Assembly (NCBI GenBank): GCA_963930655.1
Contig: OZ005601.1
Span: forward strand, 25,234,921-25,298,920
DNA from: Myrica gale
Taxonomy: Eukaryota; Streptophyta; Magnoliopsida; Fagales; Myricaceae
Length of the DNA: 64,000 nt
Reading direction: 5' to 3'
Part shown: positions 49,795 through 60,700 of the stretch, piece by piece
Layout: each line of letters starts with the position of its first letter
Position numbering within the stretch: position 1 is the first letter of the stretch
The notes under the pieces: generated by a model
Database searches by the model: none
Told to the model about the DNA's origin: nothing
Seen by the model: the letters and a program-made list of their open reading frames with translations, nothing else
Position numbers and translations under genes: made by a program

Positions 49795-50500
49795 TAACGT
49801 GATATGACACTGCTAACGTGCACCCCTCTCGAGGGATCTATTATATAGGAGGATGGGAATTGGCTAGATCGTAATACTTTTGTAGGTAACGGAAGATATA
49901 TAAAAACCTGAATGAATGGCCGAAATTCTGTTGTGACGTTTCACTAAATTAGTAAAATTATTCATCAAAATTTTCTATAATTTAAATACTGTTCGTGTAA
50001 AATTTTCGAGTAACATAAACTATATAATAATAAAATCTATTTTTTGTATCTCTCTCTCCAAATAGCCGTATGAGAAAATTACAGAGGTCCTAATTTTAAA
50101 ACTATATATATTATGCATATAACGAATTTGGTAATGATATATAACTATTTGTTAAAAATTTCATCAATTTTAATTGAATTTTTGTATAAGAAATGACAAT
50201 TGTCTCTATAATTTTTATAAGGGTCATATTTTATGATGTTAAAATCATCATTTCAAAAGTTAAAAAAAAAAAATCGAGATTTAGTAGTTCCAAGGGGACA
50301 TAAATAATAATTTAGAGTGCTATTAATTTTAAGTGTATAATAAACTGTGCCAACCAAGGAATTATTAAAAATATATGCGACGATTTTGGCTTTCTTAATT
50401 GATGCAGGGATCGGAATCGTATTGTTAACAACTACCTGATTAATTTATTCTCCTTCTCTCTATATAAAAAACAAAGTCTGATTGTCTTTTCTGAAATGTC

Positions 50501-50635
50501 TATTAGAATCTGTTAGTTTGTTATTTTGTTAATAGTTTGTTACACTATTCTATTATGCCAGGATTGTATATAAATATACGGTTCAAGTGTTGTAATAATA
50601 TATGAAATGAAAGCATTATTTCATATAACGTGAAA
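50501..50635 (+). repeat. Left LTR of the copia element (135 bp)
   Basis: Starts TATTAGAATCTGTTAG and ends ATAACGTGAAA, so it lacks the usual TG...CA ends. It contains TATATAAATATACGG, the likely TATA region, and AATGAAAGCATTATTTCATA. Unusually short for a plant LTR but in the range known for the Ale/Retrofit lineage. Confidence 0.9.
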
Positions 50636-53600
50636 TGGTATCAGAGGGTTTTTAAAGGCTTCCGCCCCTTTTTCTCTCTTTTGTCGTTTTCTTCTTACAC
50701 ATTTCCTTTTCTTTCTCGAAGTATTCTCGAAGCTTCAGCTTCTCGCACCTCCTTCTCATCTCCAGCTTCCACTCATCTCAGCCATTTCTTCTCCTTCTCA
50801 TGCTCATGACTTCGCCGGATGCTTCTGCTGTCCCGATCTCTTCTTCTCCCCTTCCACCCTCCATAAACCCTTCTCCATTACTTCCTCCACCTCATAATCC
50901 ACCCGATCCTTGCTCTTCTTTCTTCAATTCGATGAATGACTCGAATCCATTTTTTCTTCATTATGCTGAGAATCCCGGTGCGATTTTAGTTTCTCAGCCT
51001 CTTCTCGGCTCTCAAAACTACTCTACCTGGAGTCGGTCTATGACTATGGCTCTCACCATCAAGAATAAGCTAGGATTTGTTGATGGTTCTATTCTGAAAC
51101 CCGAATCTGACCATGATCTTCGTGTAAGGTTCACTCAGTCGAATGGTCCACGGTTTTATCATACACGTAAGGCCTTTGCAACCCTTACTCAGAGTACTTC
51201 TTCTGTTAGTACGTATTTCACACGGCTGAAAACTCATTGGGATGAATTACAAGTTTTTTGCCCGATAGATGTTTTTGTTTGTGCATCTGAGTGTAAGGCC
51301 ACTAAGTCCATTATTGCTAGGCATGAACGGGAGTTTGTTCTCCAGTTCTTAATGGGTCTGGATGAGAAATTTAGTCATGTTAGAGGACAAATCTTGGTTT
51401 ATGATCCCCTTCCCGAGATCAATAAAGTTTTGTCCCTCATCATTCAAGAAGAAGAACAACTTAGTATGCCTTTGGTTTCCACAGCCGAGCCTGCTGTGAT
51501 GGCTGTTAAGGTTAATACACGTTCTGTTGGCACTAAATTTGGACCGAAACCCATCTGTACTCACTGTGGTAAGACTGGACACACTATAGAGAAATGTTAT
51601 CGTTTACATGGTTTCCCTCCTGGATTTAAATTCACTAAGAGCAGACCTACGAATTCAGTTCATAATGTCAGTCTTCATCAAGATCAATCTTTACCCGGGT
51701 TATCAAATATTCAAGAGCAGTGTCAGACTCTCATCTCCTCTCTCCAGAATCAATCTTCTCTGACCTCATCTCATTCTCCATCTGTTCATCAAGTTTCGGT
51801 TTCTACAACTGACTCTTCACTTGTTCCTAATTTTGCAGGTGATCTTCTTGAGCCTTCGGTAAATGTTAATACATTTTCTGATTCATGTCATGTTTCTAAT
51901 TTTCGTTATAGTTCATGGCTTCTTGATACAGGGGCAACCGACCATATGGTTGGTTCCCTTCATCTTCTCACTAAAATTGTTTCCATAATTCCTATTAAAA
52001 TTCGGCTTCCAAACAACCAGTTTGTTTTTGCTACTCATTCTGGTACAGCTTCTCTTAATTCAACTCTCACATTACATAATGTGCTTTACATTCCTTCATT
52101 TTCTGTTAATCTAATCTCTGCTAGTAGATTAACTTCTGACCTTTCTTGTTGTCTAATTTTTCTTCATCATCGTTGTTATATTCAAGACCATATCCAATGG
52201 AAGACGATTGGAGTTGCTGAGCTTTTTGAAGGCTTATATCGTCTACTGCAACATTCTGGTGCTTCTGTTGATTCTAGAAATTCTGTTCATTTCAATTCCT
52301 GTAATTTGAGCAATCATTCACCTAGTTTTCTTTGGCATTCTCGATTAGGTCATCCATCTAGCTCAAAATTACAACTAATAAAATCTGTTTTACCTATTTC
52401 TGCCTCTTCAAATTTGCATAGTCCCTTACATTGTTCTGTTTGTCATTTAAGCAAACAAAAGTGTTTACCTTTCCCTGTTAGCACTTCTCACACTCAACAC
52501 CCTTTTCAACTTATCCATTATGACATTTGGGGTCCCTTTCCTGTTATTTCTTATGATGGATATCGTTTTTTTTCTTACTATTGTTGATGATTACTCACGC
52601 TGTACATGGGTATATCTTCTTAAAACAAAATCTGACACTCGGTTACATCTTAAAAACTTTTGTCACATGATTGAAAACCAATTCAATACTTCTGTGAAGA
52701 TTTTACGATCTGATCAGGGGCTTGAATTCAATATGGTTGATTTTTTCACTCAAAAAGGTATCATTCATCAAAAGAGTTGTGTTTACACACCTCAACAAAA
52801 CTCTATTGTTGAGAGAAAACATCAACACATCCTCAATGTAGCTAGGTCCTTACGATTTCAAGCTCATTTACCCCTTCCTTTTTGGAGTGATTGTATTCTC
52901 ACTGCCATTCATATTATAAATAGGTTACCTACTCCTCTTCTTAAAAATATCTCTCCTTTTGAAGTATTATTCAAACAATCTCCAAAATATGATTTGTTTC
53001 GAGTATTTGGATGTTTAGCTTATGTTTCTACTCATCCTCATACTCGAAATAAATTTCAGCCAAGAGCAATTCCTTGCATTTTTCTCGGGTACCCTGCTGG
53101 AATCAAGGGTTTTAAACTTCTTGATCCTAGTACTTAAAAAATATTGATTTCCAGACATGTTATTTTTCATGAAAATATTTTTCCATTTCAAAAATCTACT
53201 CCTTCATCTTCTTTTGATTCCAACTTTCCAACTTTCCATTTCAAAAATATTTCACCCTCTCCTTCTTCTCATATTTCTACTGTCCTTCCCAATTTTGATT
53301 CTGTTGTTCCCATATTTGACCCTCCCTCAGCCCCTCTTATCCCTCTCTCAGATCAGTTTATTGCCCCTGCCCCCATTATCCCATCTCCACCCTCTTTTCC
53401 TCACATTTCTTCCTCTGATCTCTCTACCTCTTCTCCTCCTTCCCTTACCTGTACCCCTGCACCTCTCCCACGCAGATCCTCTAGAATCAAGAGTAAGCCA
53501 CATTATTTGCAAGATTATCATTGTCAATTGGCCACTTCCATTTCCAGCAACTCCTCTTCAATTCCGGATATAGGTTCAGGTATTTCTTCTCCATTATATC

Positions 53601-55219
53601 CCATTTCTTCTTTCCTTTCTTATTCTCATTTATCTCCTACTCATCAAGCTTTCACCTTAGCTGTTTCTAGTCATATAGAACCTAAGTTCTTTCATGAGGC
53701 AGTCAAATTTCCCGAGTGGAGAGAGGCTATGAAAACTGAAATCACCGCTCTTGAACTTAACAACACCTGGATTCTTACTGATCTCCCTCCTGACAAGGTT
53801 GCTATTGGTTGTAAATGGGTTTTCAAGTGTAAGTTCCGGGCTGATGGAACTCTTGAAAGACACAAGGCCCACCTTGTTGCCAAGGGATATACTCAACAAG
53901 AGGGGGTTGACTTCTTTGATACTTTCTCCCCCGTTGCTAAGCTAACCACTGTTCGTTGTTTATTAGCTCTGGCAGCCATTAATCATTGGAGTTTACATCA
54001 ACTTGATGTAAACAATGTTTTTCTACATGGTGACTTGGATGAAGAAGTTTATATGAAACTTCCTCCAGGTTTTTCTCATACCAATGATTCTCGGGTTTGT
54101 AAGTTACAGAAATCTCTCTACGGTTTGAAACAAGCAAGCCGTCAATGGTTTCATAAGTTTTCTACTACCTTACTTTCCTATGGATTTTCTCAATCTAAGT
54201 CCGATTATTCTTTGTTCACCATGAAGACTCCTTCAGCTTTTGTTGCTCTCTTAGTATACGTGGATGATATTGTCATTGCCAGTGACTCTGATGAAGCTGT
54301 TAGTTCTTTGAAACTTTGGTTGGATTCCCATTTTAAACTTAAGGATTTAGGTCCTTTGAAGTTTTTTCTTGGTCTGGAGGTTGCCAGATCTGCCAATGGA
54401 ATTTCTTTGTGCCAACGGAAGTATACTTTAGAACTTCTTCATGATTCTGGTATGCTGGCATCTAAACCTCTCAAGATACCCATGGATAGTACTTCTCGAC
54501 TGAATGCTTCTGATGGTGATTTATTGGTTGATCCTAGCGCTTATAGGAGGCTTATAGGCCGCTTGTTATATCTCACCATCACACGGCCAGATGTATGTTT
54601 TGCTGTAAACACTTTGAGTCAATTTTTATCACAACCACGACAGCCTCATCATGATGCTGCACTCAAGGTTCTTTGGTATCTCAAATTTTCTCCTGGTCAA
54701 GGCATTTTTCTTTCCAGCTCTTCTTCTCTCCAGCTCAAGGGCTTCTGTGATTCAGACTGGGCAGCATGTCCCGACACTCGCCGCTCTGTTTCTGGTTTTA
54801 CAATTTTCCTTGGAGACTCTCTTATTTCATGGAAATCCAAGAAACACGTCACTATCAGTCGTTCTTCTGCTGAAGCTGAGTATCGTTCTATGGCAGTTAC
54901 TTGTTGTGAACTCAAATGGCTTACAGCTTTGCTCAAGGATTTTCTTGTTGATTCTCTTCAACCAGCCCTCTTATTTTGTGATAGTAAGGCTGCTCTTCAC
55001 ATTGCAGCAAACCCCGTCTTTCACGAACGCACCAAACACATTGACATTGATTGTCATGTGGTTCGTGACATGGTTCAGCAACATCTCATCAAGACGTTAC
55101 ATGTTACAACTGAGCACCAACTTGCTGATCTTCTTACTAAACCTTTAGCTTATGATAAATTCATTACTCTTGTTACCAAGCTTGGACTATTAAATATCCA
55201 TAGTCCAGCTTGAGGGGGC

Positions 55220-55354
55220 TATTAGAATCTGTTAGTTTGTTATTTTGTTAATAGTTTGTTACACTATTCTGTTATGCCAGGACTGTATATAAATATACGG
55301 TTCAAGTGTTGTAATAATATATGATATGAAAGCATTATTTCATATAACGTGAAA
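55220..55354 (+). repeat. Right LTR of the copia element (135 bp)
   Basis: Same length and ends as the left LTR, with three substitutions. Followed directly by the target duplication ATGTC. Confidence 0.9.
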
Positions 55355-56084
55355 ATGTCGTGACAATCCGGCAGCAATTGGATCGTTTGTCTCGTATAAT
55401 TTTCCTCAGCGTATCCAACCTTTAATATGTGTTTATTAAGCAAATCGGAGACCGTTATGTCCTTTTCCTTTTCCTATTTCAAAGGTGAGAGAGAGAATGT
55501 GTACCTTGACCACCTCATTCGTTGCAAATATATATACAGGTACATAGTGGGTTAATCAACCATGACATCGCAATTTTATATCTTGAAAATATATACTTTT
55601 TGCTTGAAAAAGAAGCAAAAGTTGCCCCAAAATAGGAACAAAATAAGTGGCAAAAAATGCCAAAACAAATTGCTGAGAATTTGGAAAATCTAGGCCCACA
55701 CGACCTTTCATTTAATACATATAGGTACAACAATTATAAGTTGAGCTGAAAAAGTCTAGTGACAAATAGCAAACATATATATATATATAATTATGGGAAG
55801 AAAAATTAATATATTAATTAGGATAAATACACTTTGCACCCATCAACTATAGATGGTTAACACATTGCACCATAAAATTCACTTTGATACATTGTACCTT
55901 CCAACCATCAATGTGATATATTTAATTTGTACCTTCCATCAAATATTTCTATGAAATTAGGTTGAAATTATGATAATGTCCTTGACCTATTTTGCATATC
56001 ATCATTTTTATTAGGACATTGTTGTTAAGTTATTAAATAATTGGAGTTATTATTGTCATTTTAAAACATTAGTAGTTTTATTAA

Positions 56085-56328
56085 GGAGAAAATACATTTT
56101 TTACCCACAAACTACCCTAGGTTTTGTACTTTGCACCCTAAACTACCAATGGAGGGTGCAAAGTGTTTAATATTAGTAGTTGGAGGGTGTAATGTGTCAA
56201 AATTGGTAGTTTAGAATGCAAAGTGCCTAACATTGGTAGTTTGATGGTGCAATGTCTTAAAGATGATAGTTTGGGGTGCAATGTGTCACTACTCTAGTAG
56301 TTTGTGAGTGAAAAACATATTTTTTTCA
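56085..56328. mobile_element. Foldback MULE-type MITE
   Basis: 244 bases; the left arm reads GAAAATACATTTTTTACCCA then CAAACTACC, the right arm has GTAGTTTGTGAGTGAAAAAC in inverse. The centre repeats 'ggtgcaaagtgt' and 'aattggtagttt' motifs several times. Flanked by the 9-base duplication TTTTATTAA (56076-56084, 56329-56337). Confidence 0.7.
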
Positions 56329-56763
56329 TTTTATTAATCTCCAACCTGTTAAAGCAGATAGTTTTTTTTTTCAAATATATTTTGTGCGTCTAGGTGTTTA
56401 AATGTGAAATAAAGTTTCATTGATTGAATCCATAATTGTTAACCATCTTACTTTGTATTTCTAATCGATCAAAGGGTTAGCAAAAGGATACCCATAAAAT
56501 TAATATCTACAGTAAAAGAAGAAGAAAAAAAAGAAGTCTCATGCAAAAGTTTTGACTTGTGGAGTGATCAATGGTGAAGATTATATAGTGATTGCGTGAT
56601 TCAAAGCCCTCGAGACCAGTGGCAGAGACAGAATTCCTTTTTTGGGGAGCTAATGAAATTGTATTGTTAGAAAAAATTAAGTAATATCTAAAATCATTTG
56701 TAGCATGCACCAATTTTTCCAACATCTGTAAAATATAGGTGTCCTCTTAGTAAAAGTGTCTTA

Positions 56764-56944
56764 GGCTGCGTTTGTCACTAAAATTTTACCCAAAATTTTA
56801 TCTCTCTCCTAATAAAATACTCCAATATAATCTCTCTCTCTTCCATAAAAAGATATAAAAAATTACAAAAACTATAAAATATTACCTCTCTCTTCACTTT
56901 TTCACTAAACCCAATATCAAAAATTTTACCACACAAACCCACCC
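56764..56944. mobile_element. Tourist-like MITE (family T) upstream of MLO-B
   Basis: 181 bases from GGCTGCGTTTGTCACTAAAA to TACCACACAAACCCACCC, flanked by TTA (56761-56763, 56945-56947). It shows the cleanest family core: ATACTCCAATATAATCTCTC, TCTTCACTTTTTCACTAAAC. Confidence 0.75.
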
Positions 56945-57283
56945 TTAATCGGATAACTATAAACATAATACTAGACAGAAATCTAAACATATATATAAAA
57001 GTCATGAGAAGTTGGTCGGACCGTCGGACAGTGGAAAAGACAACAAGAGCTCTGAAAGTACAAAAGAGCTTAATCTAAAAACTTAATGCTGGTTTTGCTT
57101 AAACAATAATGAAAAAAAAACACTTACCCAAAAAAATTGGAGAAAAAGGAATCATTTTCCTGAGATTGTTTTATTGCCTTTAATTGGAGGGGGGCCCTGG
57201 CTCCGCACTTTGCCCTAGAACGTTTAAGTTACCAATTAGTCAAGGAAGTCTGTATTTTTGAATTGTCTGATCAAGTCATAGGA

Positions 57284-57762
57284 CTCTCTCTCTCTCTCTC
57301 TCATGCTTTTTCTTCAAGTCTATTCTGTCCCTCTTACGCGTCCAAAATGTCAAAGTAATCCACTTACGGCTTCTCTTCTTCTGTCCTCAAGTCCATACAA
57401 AACTCCCTTTATATACCGCAAGCTTGATACTGTGATTTCCCTTCTATTCAAGGCAGTTCAATCTCCCTACATAGCTAGCTTCACGCTTAGTTATCAATCT
57501 CTCCAATTCTTCAGCACAGCCCGCGGGTTCTGTCAATGTCTTTCTAGTTTTTTAATCTCTCCAATAATTCAAGCACCGCCCGCGGGTTCTGCAGATGTCC
57601 TTCTAGTTTCTAATCTGTGTGAATCCAAACCATAGGTGTTAATCTTGAATCTGCTGGTTCTATATACGTTTTCCATTTCCTAGGGGTTCTATAGACGTTT
57701 TCTTGTTAAGTTCTTTCTGGCTAGAAAGTTTTGGTGATTTAAGAGACCACGAAGCCAGGATC
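57284..57762 (+). promoter_or_regulatory. MLO-B leader/promoter region with short repeats
   Basis: A CT microsatellite (about 57284-57301) precedes a pyrimidine-rich stretch. A ~58-base unit is present twice in tandem (about 57497-57554 and 57555-57614), sharing ATCTCTCCAAT, GCCCGCGGGTTCTG and ATGTC(T/C)TTCTAGTTT. CT-rich leaders are common in plant genes. The transcription start cannot be placed. Confidence 0.45.
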
Positions 57763-60700
57763 ATGGCGGGGGAAGGTGGGGGAAGATCTCTGGAACAAAC
57801 GCCGACTTGGGCGGTCGCCGTTGTCTGTTTTGTTTTGGTTCTAATATCCATAATCATTGAGCACATCCTCCATCTTATAGGAAAGGTATCATTACTAGCG
57901 ACCTTTTTTTGTACTTCTATCTAACAATTCTCGATCCGGTTTCGAGTTCTGATGCTGGGTACTCCTGGACATATCTATTCTTTTTTTTTTTGCAGTGGTT
58001 GAAGAGGAAACATAAAAGAGCTTTGTATGAGGCATTAGAAAAGATCAAATCCGGTACTTCTACACCACAGTACCTCTCCCTGCTTAGACTATTGTAGAAC
58101 TGAAAAGCCATATATTCCAATAAATTCGACATGGGCTTAACTTTTTCTATTTTGGTTCATTGCAGAGCTTATGTTACTGGGATTTATATCATTGCTCCTG
58201 ACGGTAGGGCAAGGTCCAATTTCAACTGTATGCATCTCACAGAAAATTGGAAGTACGTGGCATCCATGCAGCAAAAAGGAAGAGGAACAGTTGACAGAGG
58301 AGGATAAAACGGATTCTGAATCCAATCGCCGGAAGCTACTGATGCTGCCGGATGCTGGTGCCACTTTTCGACGCATTTTAGCGTCGTCCGGAAATTCTAC
58401 AGACAAATGTGTAGCCCAGGTGCGACCCAGCTATATTCCATCTTTTATATAATATATCTTCTGACCTGAATAAACTAGAAGCACATACGTACGCGGACTA
58501 GCAACCTTTTTGTTTTTTTTTTCTACGCGACGAGCTGACAACCAATGGGCTGCCTTTCGATAATTTCACGCGAAAGCTCCGACAACTTTTGTTTGTATTG
58601 CGAGGAACTTCCTAGAATTCTACGCGTTCTTTTCTGAAAATGTTTATTTAAGTTGACATTATTTTGATGAAAAAAATCTTTAATGGTTGATGGACTGCAA
58701 ATTAGTTAAACTATTTTATATGAATAAAAGGAAACTGTTGATTAATTTTTAAATACCTAGTACTATATTTCGGATCTAAAGCTTATTTTCATTTTCCTTT
58801 CCGTTTGTGTTTTCCGCTTTTGCAACACTGTATTAAGGATGATATATACAGTTTTGTTATATGAATCTCGGCCATTACAAACTTAACTAGATTAGGAGAA
58901 AAACGAACACTCTCAAGAACAAGTAGTAGGAGTACATTTCATCGGTTCTGAATTTGTCTTTTTTTTTTTTAATGCTAAATTTGCATGCAGGGTAAAGTTC
59001 CGTTTGTTTCCAAGGATGGCATCCATCAACTGCACATTTTCATCTTCGTGTTGGCTGTTTTTCACGTGCTGTACTGCGTCCTCACCCTAGTTTTGGGTAG
59101 AGCCAAGGTATAATATATCCCATCAAGTTCTCCTCATATATCTTGTAGGATCGTCCATATTCCTTCACTTGCCCCGCCCAAAGTAATTAGAAGTCATGAG
59201 TAACAAAAGAGGGGCTATTCTTAATTGGCAGATGAGAAGCTGGAAGCACTGGGAAACGGAGACAAGAACAGCTGAGTACCAGTTCTCACATGGTTAGAGG
59301 CCTACATCATGATTACATACATGACTTTATTTAGCTTGTGCACATCATACATACATACATACATTCAATATTTGTCTTGTACGTGACACGAGCCATGCAT
59401 TCTTGTATGTACGTTCCTGCGACAGACCCAGAGAGATTTAGGTTTGCAAGAGACACGTCGTTCGGAAGGAGACACTTGAGCTTCTGGACAAAAACGCCTC
59501 TGCTCATATGGATTGTAAGGAGCTTCTTTCCTTCTTTTAACTCCTGGCCTCTAAGTAATTATTAGGCACTTCTAAATTAACCCTTTACGTAATTTCTTCA
59601 ATGCCATTGTTGTTGTATGATGCTTTGATCAATTGAGAGAGAGTCAAGAACACTTAATGTAGGATATTCATGAGGTCCATTTCAAAATAAAATTCGTAAA
59701 TTATCTACTAATTAAGAATGTCTAACATTTGGGTTTTAAAACCAACGAGGAGTAATTAGTTAGTATAGTATGAGCCCCCGGAAAAACACTCCCACACACT
59801 CCCACACACACACAAATATATAGAAATATTAGGCACAAAAATCAAATAAAATTAAAAAAAAAACAAATTAGTTGAAGTGTCATTGTCCCTGCATTATATG
59901 ATCATGATATGTTGCGGTGTAATGTACCTGCTTCGCTGCCCATGACTTCAATTTCCCTCATATAATGACTCCTGGAATACGGTGGTGATGATTAACACGT
60001 GTGTAGTAATGGAAGAATTGGATTCTGAGACGGTCGTAGCACGCCAGCTAGTTAAGAAAACGGTCAAACCATGGGTTGCCGGCCCCCTTGAATGCGTTTG
60101 ACTATTTTGTAGTGTGGAGCTTTTTTGACTTTTTCCAATTAATTGGCAATTGATCAATTACGTAATTTTACTCGGCCTGCTTAACGATTCTGTTTTCTCT
60201 TTCCTTTTGCAGGTTTGTTTCTTCAGGCAGTTTGTTAGGTCGGTTCCCAAAGTTGATTACTTGACCTTACGACATGGATTTATCATGGTACACTTTCTCT
60301 TCTTCTGCTCTGTTTTTTTTTTTTTAGATTACAAACCATAAATTTAACATAGGAGATTGCTAGGTTTTTATCCGTAAGCTTTCATATTTCATCCAATTCT
60401 TTGGGTGTGTTTGCAAATCTTAAAAATTTGAAACAATTAGGGAATGTTGAGAAAATTGAGGAGTACTTAAGAGTTTTATTAGATTTTGTGATAAAGTAGA
60501 GTGAAATATTAAGTTAGATTGTAGACTTTTTACATCAATGATTGAGGTGTTAAATAATGATTGGGGGTTAAATAATAGTTAGAGTTGGTGAAAAAAGTAA
60601 TAAGTGAAATTAATTGTGTTTTTAAAATTAGGGTAAAGTCTTCATTGTAGATATAATTAATAAGTACTAAAAAGGCAACTAACATAAATGTGGGAAAAGA

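Larger units (their letters stand above)
47510..50495. other. Intergenic, microsatellites and MITEs
   Basis: No gene recognised. It holds a direct duplication of about 67 bases (TATTGGACTTCTTGGGTAGA onward, near 48303 and 48393), each copy followed by a TA microsatellite; another TA tract lies at 48901-48940. Two family-T MITEs are listed separately. A low-complexity AT-rich stretch follows from 49.8 to 50.4 kb. Confidence 0.45.
50501..55354 (+). mobile_element. Ty1/copia retrotransposon, Ale/Retrofit-like, broken
   Basis: A 4854-base element bounded by identical-length LTRs and the 5-base duplication ATGTC (50496-50500 and 55355-55359). The primer site TGGTATCAGAGG directly follows the left LTR and the purine tract GAGGGGGC directly precedes the right LTR. 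Parts in copia order: gag with CCHC knuckle (about 50.8-51.6 kb), protease (51.9), GAG-pre-integrase and integrase (52.3-53.1), reverse transcriptase with YVDD (53.7-54.5) and RNase H (54.7-55.2). The coding region is broken in about two or three places. The two LTRs differ at 3 of 135 positions, so it is young, of the order of one to a few million years depending on the rate assumed. Confidence 0.93.
55360..57280. other. Intergenic upstream of MLO-B, MITE-rich
   Basis: No gene recognised. It holds a foldback element (56085-56328), a family-T MITE (56764-56944) and, at 55.82-56.0 kb, text related to the foldback (CACTTTGCACCCATCAACTA), probably a diverged relative or half element. The remainder is AT-rich. 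Confidence 0.4.
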
